NCBI RefSeq assembly: GCF_964340395.1
Contig: NC_135570.1
Coordinates: forward strand, 15,640,322 to 15,704,321
Length of the DNA: 64,000 nt
Reading direction: 5' to 3'
From: Glandiceps talaboti
Taxonomy: Eukaryota > Hemichordata > Enteropneusta > Spengelidae
Position 1 is the stretch's first letter. Every line of letters begins with the position of its first letter. The notes under the pieces were generated by a model, which ran no database searches, was not told the DNA's origin, and was given only the letters and a program-made list of their open reading frames with translations. The position numbers and the translations under genes were made by a program. Shown piece by piece: positions 1 through 22,757 of this stretch.

Positions 1-153
1 TATGTAAAACAGATTATTTAATCTTTAATAATATTCATACATTGATATTGACTTTGACGATTGTAACTGAAATGAAGTCATTTACATAACGAAAACATTA
101 AATTATCACATCCTATGTACGCCTTTACAATATTAGTGTTGTATACCCTCGTG

Positions 154-263
<110 letters not shown>

Positions 264-744
264 AAATGGAGTATGTGCAACTTAACCTAACGTAGTTGTC
301 AGAATTAACGGCCATGTGGTTTGTGAACGCATGGTCGCAAGAGGAACACTCTCTAGATCAATTCATGAAATGTGGCAATGCATTGTCAATCGTCGACCGA
401 GAGAGACACATGCTTTGGAATAGGAAGAGACAAAAGTAGTGTTTACAGCAAAGTTGTAATGTGCAATAGCTGTAGGAAATTATCACCATATCTAAAGATG
501 TTACAGAGAGTATTTAGGTGATGCAATCCTATAATACTATATCATAAGGCAGTGTTGTCCTATTTGCCTACTAGTTGCAATAGCACAATAAATTACTTAC
601 AGCTTTACTTAGTCCTTGTAGGTATATTGTATACGTATAGCTGTACTCTTGTACAATTTCACATATGACATATCGTTTGAAACCTTTAGTTTGAAGTGTT
701 TGTAAAATTTTAATATTTTAGTCATCCCGGTTTGTCTTCATCCG

Positions 745-1120
745 ATGTTTGTACAGGGGTGCGATGGGGTCTCCGCATAGGAGTAGGATGGGGTCTCCGC
801 ATAGGGGTAGGATGGAATCTCCGCATAGGGGTGGGATCGGGTCTCCACATAGGGGTGGGATGGGGTTTCCGCATAGGGGTGGGATGGGGTCTCCGCATAA
901 GGTGCGATGGGGTCTCCGCAAAGGGGTGCAATGGGGTCTCTGCATAGGGTTGGGATGGGGTCTCCTTATAGGGTTGGCGGATGGGAAACTCCGCACTGGG
1001 GTGTGATGGGGTCTCCGCATAGGGGTGCGATGGGGTCTCTGCATAGGGGTGCGATGGGGTCTCCGTACAGGGGTGGGATGGGGTCTCCATATAGGGTCGG
1101 GATGGGAGTCTCCGTGCGGG
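745..1120. repeat. G-rich minisatellite, about 24-bp unit
   Basis: Around 14 imperfect copies of a unit built on GGGGTCTCCGCATAGGGGTG. The low stop content leaves several frames open on both strands, which gives proline- or glycine-rich phantom proteins. Confidence 0.9.
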
Positions 1121-1654
1121 TTTAAGATGGGTAACGGTAAGACCTTTACAACATGAGAGTTTTCTAAAGTATTATCATGGTAAGTGATGTGATTATTCGA
1201 TATATCATTACAAGATGGTGTCATAATTTCAACGATCAACTGGCTTGCAGTTTTGGTGCTACATATTATGAGGACTTTACGTTGCTTATATGTAGAACAA
1301 TCCTTTCTCGTAGTTATTTTTATATTTATCAGTGCTAAGGCTTGGCTTTTAGGTCGTTAACAACTTTCAATTATCTTGTTAATTTTAGTACTAATTAATT
1401 TCTAATTGTTTTTGTTGGAGATTGAAAGTGATATTCTTTTACACCATCTTTTGGCATTTCATTGTCAACTGTTTTATATAGTGAAGAACAAGATTCAAAG
1501 AATAGGTGTTGTAATGAAATCACTAGTATTTTTAGTTTCAGTATAACAGGAGATGTATTGCTTTGGAGGAAGACATTACAATATTACAATAATAAGTGAT
1601 GTACTGTACTGTGCGTGCAAAATAAATATAGAATATATCGAATAATTTCTTGTA

Positions 1655-1695
<41 letters not shown>

Positions 1696-1821
1696 GTTGG
1701 TTGGTTGGTTGGTTGGTTGGTTGGTTGGTTGGTTGGTTGGTTGGTTGGTTGGTCGGTCGGTCGGTCGGTCGGTCGATCCATCGATCGATCGATTGATTGA
1801 TTGATTCACTCACTCACTCAT
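1655..1821. repeat. Compound tetranucleotide microsatellite
   Basis: Consecutive blocks of GATT, GGTT, GGTC, GATC, GATT and CACT, each differing from its neighbour by one or a few substitutions in the unit. This suggests stepwise turnover of one ancestral tract. Confidence 0.95.
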
Positions 1822-2049
1822 TATTGCTGAAAGGGCTATCGACAGTATTAAAAGAAACTCTCTAACTTTCCCCCTAATAATGACACAACAAGCAGAGACA
1901 CTGACCTTTACTTTAATGATGCCATTTATTTTTTAAAGAATATTTCAACCCTATGTATACGGGGTAGTTTCCGATAAATGCGGTGCTGTTTTTGTAAAAG
2001 ATCGGAATTTATTGCCGTAAAGGGTCTCATAGCCTAAAATTTACCTGTA

Positions 2050-2150
2050 AGAATCAAAAACATCCAGAGCTAAGACTCCCCCCCCCATGAAAAGGGGACA
2101 TGTCCCCATTTCAAGCTCTCCCTCCGACCTCTTACTGTCAAGATGCTTTG
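2050..2150. repeat. Dispersed repeat fragment, copy 1
   Basis: Shares with 35070-35180 a run beginning with CCAGAGCT and continuing through AATGAAA/ATGAAAA, CCCAT(T/C)TCAAGCT and TTACTGT(C/T)AAGATGCT. The orientation is the same. It looks like a decayed interspersed repeat. Confidence 0.6.
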
Positions 2151-2165
2151 AAAGTATTTTTGTTG

Positions 2166-2403
2166 TCATATGTGTAACGATTAGTTGTTAATTGCATGAT
2201 GGCGCTGTTTCCTATAAAGTTTTTCATATGTGTAACGATTAGTTGGTAATTGCATGAGGGCGCTGTTTCCTATAAAGTATTTCATATGTGTAACGATTAG
2301 GTGCTAATTACATGAGGGCGCTGTTTCCTATAAAGTATTTCATGTGCGTAACGATTAGTTGCTAATTGCATGAGGGCGCTGTTTCCTATCAAGTATTTCA
2401 TGT
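2166..2403. repeat. Tandem repeat, about 58-bp unit, 4 copies
   Basis: Four copies of a unit containing GTAACGATTAG, TTGCATGA and GGGCGCTGTTTCCTAT. The copies differ by a few substitutions. No coding content. Confidence 0.92.
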
Positions 2404-3458
2404 TTTTAATTACACAAATTGTAGAGATGAAAGCAAGATTGTCCAATTACAGTGAAGAAAACAACTACGGAAGCAACTGCAGTATTTGTATCTATTCAGC
2501 AGAGCTTTTTCTACATTCACATAATTTTTGACATTACACGGTAGGTTATAGTACACGAATTTTGTAATCTATGTTTAAAAGTGAAAATGGCCGCCAATTG
2601 TTCCAATCAGCGTTTGCTTTTGTGAACAGTAGAGTGAGTTTTGTGAACAGGAGAGTGAGTAACTACCACGTCGCTGAGATAGTGACAATTTTACCACATG
2701 TCCAGGCATTATATTCAGGGAGGACACAACTAAATCAGAAACGATAAAATTCTACCGTCAATACGTCTGAACCTACGGACATATTTCTCAGAGCTGAAAA
2801 ACATTAGTTTTCAGTCAGCTCAACTTCACAAATATTCTGCTTATTTTCAGTTAAGTCGAAAACTCGAGTATCTCCCAGAAAATCGTCTAGATTATTACCC
2901 TTTTGCGATCTTTATACATTTCAGAATAAAAACGAATTTGTTCTCCACGAGTTTGCTTTGTACCAATCAGACGTCTAGATGTAAGAACAGTTTCAATTTC
3001 GTTTTAGAGGCATAAGCTTTTTCGAGTGACAAGAAATATTTCGTATTTATTCCCCCTTTTCAACCCATTTCAATCGTCCTCAAATGAATTTGAGCACGGT
3101 ACCCCAGCAATTTCACTATAAATATCTTCTAAGCGTTTCCTAACTTCATCGTACTGCTCAATGTTCTCATCTGAGGGTTCGCTAATCATACTTTTTTCTG
3201 TATCTTTCAAAGTTGCTTCCAAAGTTGGAGTGGTATATTTTGTGTACTTAATTGAATTACGAGAGTAATCAATTCTATGTGTACTCTTTCATTTCCCATG
3301 TCAGTTTGGTTTCAATATATTTAAACATATAGTTATTTATGACGTCACGATCACCAATTACAAACCTTTTTACGGAGCAAATTCTTGCTAAACTTCCAAA
3401 TACCAGGTCCTCTATCGACTTCCGAGAAAACTAACAAGGATTAATTGCTGTGTCTTCT

Positions 3459-3542
3459 ATTGGCCAGCAAATTACGTCATACCAATTGGCCAGCAATTAC
3501 GTCATACCAATTGGCCAGCAATTACGTCATACCAATTGCATG
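3459..3542 (+). promoter_or_regulatory. Tandem CRE plus CCAAT motif block
   Basis: Three head-to-tail copies of a roughly 25-bp unit, each containing TTACGTCAT (CREB/ATF half-palindrome type) followed by ACCAATTGGCCAGC, which carries a CCAAT core. Repetition of a CRE and CCAAT pair is regulatory-looking, but its target is unknown: the nearest recognised coding start is 4.4 kb downstream. Regulatory function is inference. Confidence 0.4.
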
Positions 3543-6500
3543 ACAATACAATCTTCTTTACTGCGAATCACAGAAAATTTCGGTTATGCTTTCATAGCAA
3601 ATGTCCACTTTTTACTTAATAAAAAAGGTTACTCTAATATTAGTAGATAAGTGTATGGTAGATGGAGTATAACTAAATATGCAAAAGTTCACGTGATATG
3701 GTATGTAGAGCCATGAATATTTTGATGGCTGAGGAACGCCATACAATAAATTTAAGATATTATCAAATACCAACTACAACTAAACAGATCTAGGGTACAA
3801 GTATATCTGAGAGTACAGTGTAACAATAGAGTATGTATTGATAGCGATTTGAATGTAATTAGAGACGAGATAATACAAACAGCAAAAAAACTTGACCCGT
3901 GTCATCATGAACCTCGTCATCAGTGAACCTTGTATATTGAGAAATACACCGAGTAGTGTGACAGGAAAAGTGATATATTATGTACATATTCCAATTTTCT
4001 CAATATCTCATTAATTCATGTCATTTTATTGTGTGCGTTAATTAATCACTATAACAGTCAAAATGGCAACGGTAAGCATAACATGTGGTGCTACAATTTC
4101 AAAAACGTTCCAAAGGCCGACGGGGGGATTTGGGTTGAGGCGCCTCGTCAAGGTTGAACTTTCCGCTTGCTGTTTATGTCAGTATGACTTGACTCACGTG
4201 TATATATAGTTTGACGAAAGCTCATTTGTGCAAAAGTTCTGTCGAAGTTAATGGATTTAACTTAGTATTGCACTTAAATATAATTAGCTCACCAAAGCTT
4301 TCGCTTTCGCTTTAGTTGTCTGGGTAAGACAGGTGGTTTCCCTCTACCCAGAGTCTGTGATGGTCTTTTCGTCCTTTTACCCTTAGGCTATATCTTTCTG
4401 TATGTATTCCAAATTAGAAAGAGAATAATTTGAGTCGGCCATAGAACCCCCACCCCCACCCCTCCCAGGGTTTTAGGCTGACATACGTGTTCACACACCT
4501 CATTTGAAATCTGACTCGGACGCCGGTGCTACAACTGAATCAGGAAGAAAAGCCGGTGAAATACCGGTACTGCACCGGCTAATGTTGTTCAGACACTTAT
4601 TTATTTACACCGGTGTCAATTATATAACGGTGCTACCTACACTGGCGAATGCCTGCGTCTGCCAGGTGAACAGGATATTAAACGTGCAAACAACATTTAC
4701 CGTATCATTCACGTGATCTCTCTGAATGTTCGTCCAATCAACTACGAGTTCCGTAAACAACACGTGTAGTATACAGGTGTTCCCTTGCAAGCATAAATGC
4801 CTTCAAATTCAGAATCACTATTATAGAACATTAACATTTCAATAGTTGGGTTCTGAGTGGGTTGCCAAATATGTGATCTATTAACAATGCAAATCAGGAT
4901 AACGTCATTTGTTATAAAGCTATATTTTCACACAATTCATGGCTATTTCTCAACGACTATTGTTGAGGTGTCCTGTCGTAATAAATGCAAATTATTGATT
5001 CTACTCAACACGTCAGAAACGATCGTGATCGTGTCACGGTGGCGCTGGTGTTTTGGAATCAAGGTAGAAGTTTCTGTTGTCAAACGATCAGAAGACAAGA
5101 AGTATCCACTTCATGTAAAACGTCGATTATAGGTAAGATGTATATAAAATGTTACCTTTTTAAACTATGAGGCCAAAAGAAAATAAATCTATTCGACGGG
5201 TCCGACCTACCCATATTTAGACTAGTTTTTTTTTTCGGTGAATCACCCTCATCGGGCTGCTGACGTCAGTAAAATGGTTGATGGACTACGTACATACTCT
5301 GCTTCAAAATGGGTATTTATTAATATTTCTGGACATTACATGTAAAGTTGTGCATTTGAGTCAATTTCAAACTAAACAGTGCTTTATATGACTATGGTGA
5401 TAACTAAGTCCTCGAACCAGCTTTACAATCTCAGTTTTAAACAGTAACAGGACACTCGTCAATATTTCACAGTTCATCATTTGAATTACCACAAACTACC
5501 TGGACGTGTACATGCAGATTAAACCAAATAAAAAGTGGGTTTCCAATAACCTGACCGACCCTAGTTTTAAGCACCTAACCCTAAACATTGTTTTCCATGC
5601 AAAAAGGTAAAATGGTAACAATAAGTTCTATTTTCGTTTACACCTTCATGCCTCATTTTAATAAATCGTATTCTCGAGAAACACCAGATCTGTTTAGACT
5701 ATAACAGTTCAGTCGGCATATGTGTTCGTCTTTGATTTACTAATTTTACACCTCTGTTATCGAACTCTCTCGGAAGTATTGTGACCGACAAATATCTTAT
5801 CTTAGGGTGGAAGTAATTTTTTTTAAAGTTAAAAGTAAAAAATAAAATTCCGACCTAGCTACCACATTGAAGTCATGTTATCGGAAACAGACATTTTTTT
5901 AAATTTTACCTCAGTGATAAAATTATAACAGATTCGTTAAATCGTCTTCACTTTTTACAGAAAACAAAATCCTCTATCCTACCCCTCCCCCCTTCCCCTC
6001 CCCAATGTGATTGCTGCAAATAAAAATAAGATTTCTATTCACTTACAATCGAGTATGATAATTTAAGATATTTTGTTTCTTTGGCTTGTTAAATTTCTAA
6101 GATTAGGGTCTTTCCTCACCTATCTGAGAATAGTCAATGTACAAAAAAAGGTGTATCGTAAAGCAGTGCAGTGTGGGTAATCGTCGTAAACCACGATTTC
6201 TTTTACGGCATCGTCCAAGTCGCAGAAGAAATTGTACTGTGGCTTGCAAGAATGGGTATGGGCAGATGTCTTGTGTGTTTGGTGACTTGTGAAGTACATG
6301 GAAAGGTTTTCAAGTTTATTCTTCAGTCAGCTAGATTCAACTTTTAGATATACATAACTAATAAGTATTCATGACTTGTAAAGATTTGTCAAGATATTGT
6401 TTGACCGTGAACATTTTCTTATTCCAGTCTTATCAGCAACGTTTGGATATATTGCCAATGATTACTAGCAGTATACGTGTAGTTATAACACTGGTATTAG

Positions 6501-7723
6501 CTAACTACGTGTATGACTAGATGACCTAAGTTAAGTAGAATCCTATTAAAGACCACTTAAGGAAAATATTTATGACAACAAATTGACAAAATTAAAGGGA
6601 AATGTAATAATTTAGGGAACACTTTATATTGAACATTGAAGGATATTATAAATTAATCAATACTTTGTACTATAACAAAAAGCTTGGATATACCAATCTG
6701 TTTCTCCTTAGCTCTTCTTTGGTGATGTGAACTCACCATGTTTAATACTCTTGCGTCTCTTCAAAATATTGTCCCCGACGAGTGGTAAATTGTACCCCTC
6801 TCCCCTCCTCCGATTTCAATTGTTGCACTTTTGTATCTTGTCAGTTTGATTCCAGCAGAGTAACACTGTCCACGTCAAGGACAGTCTTTGTGAATATGTT
6901 TAGGAATTGCTGATATCTTAAGAATGCAAGCTTCAAATTTCTTACGATTACCAACATGCATTGATAAAAACAAATCGCACGTGTCTTATATAGTCTGTCG
7001 ACGTAGTTTTGAATTGTAGTTAGTATTTTGCATAATTAATTATTTTTGATAATTATTCAATATCTTTAGAATGAAACTTTAATTTTCATATATTTTGGTG
7101 TATGCATTGATGATAACAAATTACACCTCTCCTATATAGCTTGTTGATGTAGCTTATAGTTGTAATGGTTCATTTGCATAATCGATGATTTTTCGGTAAT
7201 TAGGCTATGTCGTAAGTTTTTAAGCTTCAAATTTCATCTAGTTTGGTAGAATTAATTGATCAATTAAGAGGTACATTATGTATATTAGATATCTTATCTC
7301 ACAAGTTTGCATTTTATCAATGTGTGCAGACATAAAACTCCAAAAACTACCACCATGCATGGCATTCAATTTACATTCGGTTCATGGAGGATATATATGG
7401 TATCGTGTCTCGCTTGAATATTTTTATTCGAAAAGTATATGAGAACTGTTTGGGCCGTATGTACGCTTCAGCGCTTTATTGTTGATGTAAACTTTTTTAG
7501 TGTCAAATGTGTAGAAAAGACTTTGGTAAAGCAATCTTATAAGATGTAAAGTTCGCTTAACGTTTCGAGCCACTGTTTATTTAAACCAGTTAAAGGTTAG
7601 ACGATCAAGGAGCCAGTCTATGTTAACGTAATGTATTCACTTGTATACTTTTAATTGCACAAGTTGTGTGCACTGCAACACGATATCTCCATTCGTTTTA
7701 ATTCATGGTTAATCTAACTATAT

Positions 7724-7757
7724 GTCACGTGACGGTATACAATCGGCGATTACGTCA
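7724..7757 (+). promoter_or_regulatory. Palindromic E-box and CRE upstream of synaptotagmin
   Basis: GTCACGTGAC (7724-7733), a perfect E-box palindrome of the USF/TFEB type, is followed 16 bp later by TTACGTCA (7750-7757). The pair lies about 175 bp before the synaptotagmin start codon. It may be promoter sequence, or intronic if a 5' non-coding exon exists further upstream. Confidence 0.35.
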
Positions 7758-7932
7758 TGGTGGGTTATTTTGTCTGTGTATGTATATGGTGGTAACAATG
7801 TTCATATATTATGTCAGATATTATGCTACAAGAATATCTGAAAAGATGTTCACCAAATTTTGATTAATTTTGTAGGTTTCCTAATATACTTGATATACTT
7901 TTTCATCAACAGATTGCCTGGATATCACGAGA

Positions 7933-11378
<3,446 letters not shown>

Positions 11379-12382
11379 TGTGCTGATATTATGGATATGG
11401 TGTATAAATTATTAATAGATCCATTATTATATTTATTTTTCTACATACGTCATATTATAATATATAGTATACACATCCTAACCTTACTGCAATTCGACTT
11501 ATATTTATTGTATTTTTTCTTCTGATTTGTAATAAATCAAACCTTTTATAGCAGTTTTACACAAATTAAAAGTAGAGCACTGCTGCAACAGTAACGGACG
11601 AGATCAGAGATCAATAGTTCAATGTAGGATAAAACAATAGAAAGAACACAAAGCCTGTATGTAGTGAGGACAAATATTTCTTTTTTTGAAACTTTACTTT
11701 ATCTTAGTACCAATAATTTATTATAGTGAAAATTCATCTCTTTATTTAGAAATATTTATATGTAGGTGTATACTGTTTATATCATAACTAAATAAAGAGC
11801 CCACACGGTGTAAGTGATGTTTGTGTGTTATCATTTTGGTGTCTATTACAACCTGAAACCTTGTGATTTATTGGCTCACTGATCTTGATTATTTATTTAA
11901 TTCAACTGGCTCGGTCTATGGAAAACAGCTGTAATTGTATATCTCTAGAATGCATGAAGTGAAGGGGGGGGGGCAACTGTAATATTACAATCTGTGTAGT
12001 ATGAGGCCTACGAACGATTTTGAGTTCATGGGGGCAGGGGGACGAAATGTTTTTGAGAGCTCCAAGGGGGAGGGGGTTGCGAAAAAAAATTGAATATATA
12101 TTTTCTTCTCAACCCCCGACCGCCGTACATTCTGCTTGTTCCTTAGTTCCGTTTGAATCAAGATTAAACCAGCTATATTATTAAACAAGTTATATTTTCA
12201 TAGGGCTTACTGTGACCATGGAAGTAGCACGCTGTGACAGGAACAGGACAGAGACGGGGGTCAAAGGTGAATAGCATACAGAATCACAGTTCAAAGTTTA
12301 CCAGTGTGACATTTGCAGTACTATTGTACATTTAGCGTGTGCGATCGTGGATTCGTGTAGTAACAACCAATATTCCTACAAA
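11379..12382. other. Synaptotagmin 3' region and short intergenic stretch
   Basis: Contains the two AATAAA signals and a G-rich decayed block at about 11962-12080. No additional gene is recognised. The DAPP1 promoter and 5'UTR must lie in the right-hand part or upstream, but no clear TATA or initiator is visible. Confidence 0.5.
11531..11536 (+). terminator. Polyadenylation signal, synaptotagmin gene
   Basis: AATAAA 153 bp after the stop codon. A second AATAAA lies at 11791-11796. Either could end the transcript; no cleavage site can be shown. Confidence 0.5.
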
Positions 12383-19878
<7,496 letters not shown>

Positions 19879-20000
19879 TTGGACTGCATCACATGGAATC
19901 CTTGACCCGTAGAGGTCAAAGGCTTGCAAATATTTCCCCAAAAGTTCATCTTGCTATAGGCAGATAAATTTCAATTACTGTACTTCAGATAGCATTAATA

Positions 20001-20082
20001 TCACTGAGATGACGTCATTCATATCACTGGGATAACGTCATTCATATTGCTAAGATGACGTCATTCATGTTGCTGAGGTGAC
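20001..20082. repeat. 26-bp tandem with CRE palindromes (DAPP1 3'UTR)
   Basis: Three to four copies of a unit containing GATGACGTCATTCAT or a one-base variant, joined by TCACTG/TGCTAAG linkers. TGACGTCA is the full CRE palindrome. It sits just after the DAPP1 stop codon at 19878. Confidence 0.8.
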
Positions 20083-21004
20083 TTCTGGTTGCGATTGTAA
20101 TGACGACTTGTAGATCATAAAAAATAGTATCATTTATTTTTGGAGACATCAAGTTATACATTTCGACATCTTGACGAAACAAGACTAAAGTCTTCACACA
20201 GAGAAATGCATACCTTAGAAATGAGAGAAAAGAATGTAGATGGAGTGCGAGTCTAGTGACGTCAAGCATGAATTGATTAATTAAGTTTACAAGATAGGCG
20301 TGCAAAAGTAACAGTTACTACTGAAACTCCTTCTAAATCAAATTCAAAAAAAGTTGATGGATTTTTCTTATATTCTTTGCATATCTAAGCATTGATATCT
20401 GAATACGTAAAACAATGGAGAGAACTTGAAATATTATGTCCCCATCTTTGTTTTCAAGATAGTCACCATTTCTTCGTTGTACACATTTTTGGAGTCAAAA
20501 TATGTAGATTTACAACACGTCACTTAAAAACATCACATATTTGACAGTTACAAATTAGTCCCCAATGCACCTAATGAACTTATGTGGAGCATAGGCTGTG
20601 GTCAAAAATCATGGCAGGGAGGGGGAGAAATTGGGAAGCCATGAAAAAAAATTGAGGGCTCAAGTGGGGCATGAAAATTCTAATGTTCTGAAAGGTGGGG
20701 ACGAAATATTTTGCTTGATGATGTCAACCAAATTAAACGTGAGGAGAGGTCATTTACCGAGGAAATTTACAAAATTTCTCATGGCCAAACCCATAATACC
20801 TTCTAAAAACCTATATTCAGTGGTGAGTTGGGTGACAGCCATGCAAATGTATTTTGGGCCACAAACTCGACTAGTTTGTTTCAAACTATTTTTGTGGTCC
20901 AGCCATGAACTCTGTATTCATCCATCAGTCTATGTATAATATTTATTCCACTGTCTTTTTTACTTTCTCTCTTGTTATGTTGATATGATTTTGAGTTTGT
21001 GGCA

Positions 21005-21010
21005 AATAAA
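21005..21010 (+). terminator. DAPP1: Possible DAPP1 polyadenylation signal
   Basis: AATAAA about 1.1 kb after the DAPP1 stop, followed by an A-rich run. No nearer AATAAA was seen. This is a candidate only. Confidence 0.25.
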
Positions 21011-21044
21011 ATACTAAAAAAAAATGTATTTGTGTATGCCAACC

Positions 21045-21050
<6 letters not shown>

Positions 21051-21078
<28 letters not shown>

Positions 21079-21350
21079 GACTTTTTTGAACATTCAAACC
21101 TCAGGAGCAATCGTTTACCTTGTAGTCTGCAAGGTTGCACACTTCATACCCACCATACATTTAATTATAAGGCAGTCAATAGGCAAACAAGTGTGTACAT
21201 CTGTGAGTGAAGGTAATATAGCCATACAGTTGTATAATAATGTATTGACTTGGGATTTTGACAATATTCAAGTACTCTATGGCTTTCAATAATGTGTATT
21301 GTTTGAAATTTTATGCCATTAAATGGCCTTCTACATGTCTTTATTTTTAA
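21051..21350. repeat. Dispersed repeat family B, copy 1, with TCTG/(TC)n head
   Basis: A TCTG/(TC)n tract (21051-21078) is followed by CTTTTTTGAACATTCAAACC and about 270 bp that match 52798-53085, including AAATGGCCTYCTACA near the right end. Both copies are preceded by a TC tract, so the microsatellite is probably part of the repeat. Confidence 0.85.
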
Positions 21351-21379
21351 ATGCTTACCCTCCCCACTGCTAGCTATCA

Positions 21380-22278
21380 TGGGGATGCTGTTATATGTGA
21401 ATACTAGCTATATAGTGTGTGTATGGGGGATGCTGTTATATGTGAATACTAGCTATATAGTGTGTGTATGGGGGATGCTGTTATATGTGAATACTAGCTA
21501 TATAGTGTGTGTATGGGGGATGCTGTTATATGTGAATACTAGCTATATAGTGTGTGTATGGGGGATGCTGTTATATGTGAATACTAGCTATATAGTGTGT
21601 GTATGGGGGATGCTGTTATATGTGAATACTAGCTATATAGTGTGTGTATGGGGGATGCTGTTATATGTGAATACTAGCTATATAGTGTGTGTATGGGGGA
21701 TGCCGTTATATGTGAATACTAGCTATATAGTGTGTGTATGGGGGATGCTGTTATATGTGAATACTAGCTATATAGTGTGTGTATGGGGTATGCTGTTATA
21801 TGTGAATACTAGCTATATAGTGTGTGTATGGGGGATGGTGTTATATATGAATACTAGCTATATAGTGTGTGTATGGGGTATGCTGTTATATGTGAATACT
21901 AGCTATATAGTGTGTGTATGGGGGATGGTGTTATATATGAATACTAGCTATATAGTGTGTGTATGGGGTATGCTGTTATATGTGAATACTAGCTATATAG
22001 TGTGTGTATGGGGTATGCTGTTATATGTGAATACTAGCTATATAGTGTGTGTATGGGGTATGCTGTTATATATGAATACTAGCTATATAGTGTGTGTATG
22101 GGGGATGCTGTTATATGTGAATACTAGCTATATAGTGTGTGTATGGGGTATGCTGTTATATGTGAATACTAGCTATATAGTGTGTGTATGGGGTATGCTG
22201 TTATATGTGAATACTAGCTATATAGTGTGTGTATGGGGTATGCTGTTATATGTGAATACTAGCTATATAGTGTGTGTA
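21380..22278. repeat. Minisatellite, 45-bp unit, about 20 copies
   Basis: Highly homogeneous unit containing GATGCTGTTATATGTGAATA and CTAGCTATATAGTGTGTGTA. Variants: GGGGGATG against GGGGTATG, and GTTATATATG against GTTATATGTG. A variant pair recurs (MVLYM then MLLYV when translated), which hints at a local higher-order unit. It stays open as a 333-codon frame only because 45 is divisible by three. Confidence 0.97.
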
Positions 22279-22757
22279 GGAAAGGAACGTGATACTGAGT
22301 ATGTAGGGATGTAAAAAATAGTAAGTTTATTTACATTTCAAAATCACTTGCCTTTAATGAATAAAATACAAATGATATAAACAGAAAATCAATCACATTG
22401 TCTTATATGCATTAGACAGAGTTCAAAATTATTTTGATCAGAAATTGACAATGTCATCCATGAAGATGAATTTACCCTAGCTTATGGCATTGATGCACAA
22501 CTGTACAACATTTTAAACCAAATTTAAACTGAATGCCTTCCCATTTTTGGCCTTGCACACATTGTTGGAATGCAAGATTATGAGCCATAGCTATTTTACA
22601 TGATCTACGCCTTAATCAATTATATGAAACTATATGTTTCAAAGTTGGTATACTATACAGGGTTTGACCCACTCTGGTTTTTGCTTGTTGATATATAATT
22701 TTAAAGGTGTATTTGTAAATAATTACCTCAATTCCTCTTATTATTTTGGTGGCAGAA

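Noticed and set aside
718-1239. 173-codon Pro/His-rich frame
   Set aside because: Minisatellite of about 24 bp, open in several frames on both strands; no splice sites or family match.
21313-22314. 333-codon open frame
   Set aside because: It is the 45-bp satellite read through; unit length divisible by three keeps it open.
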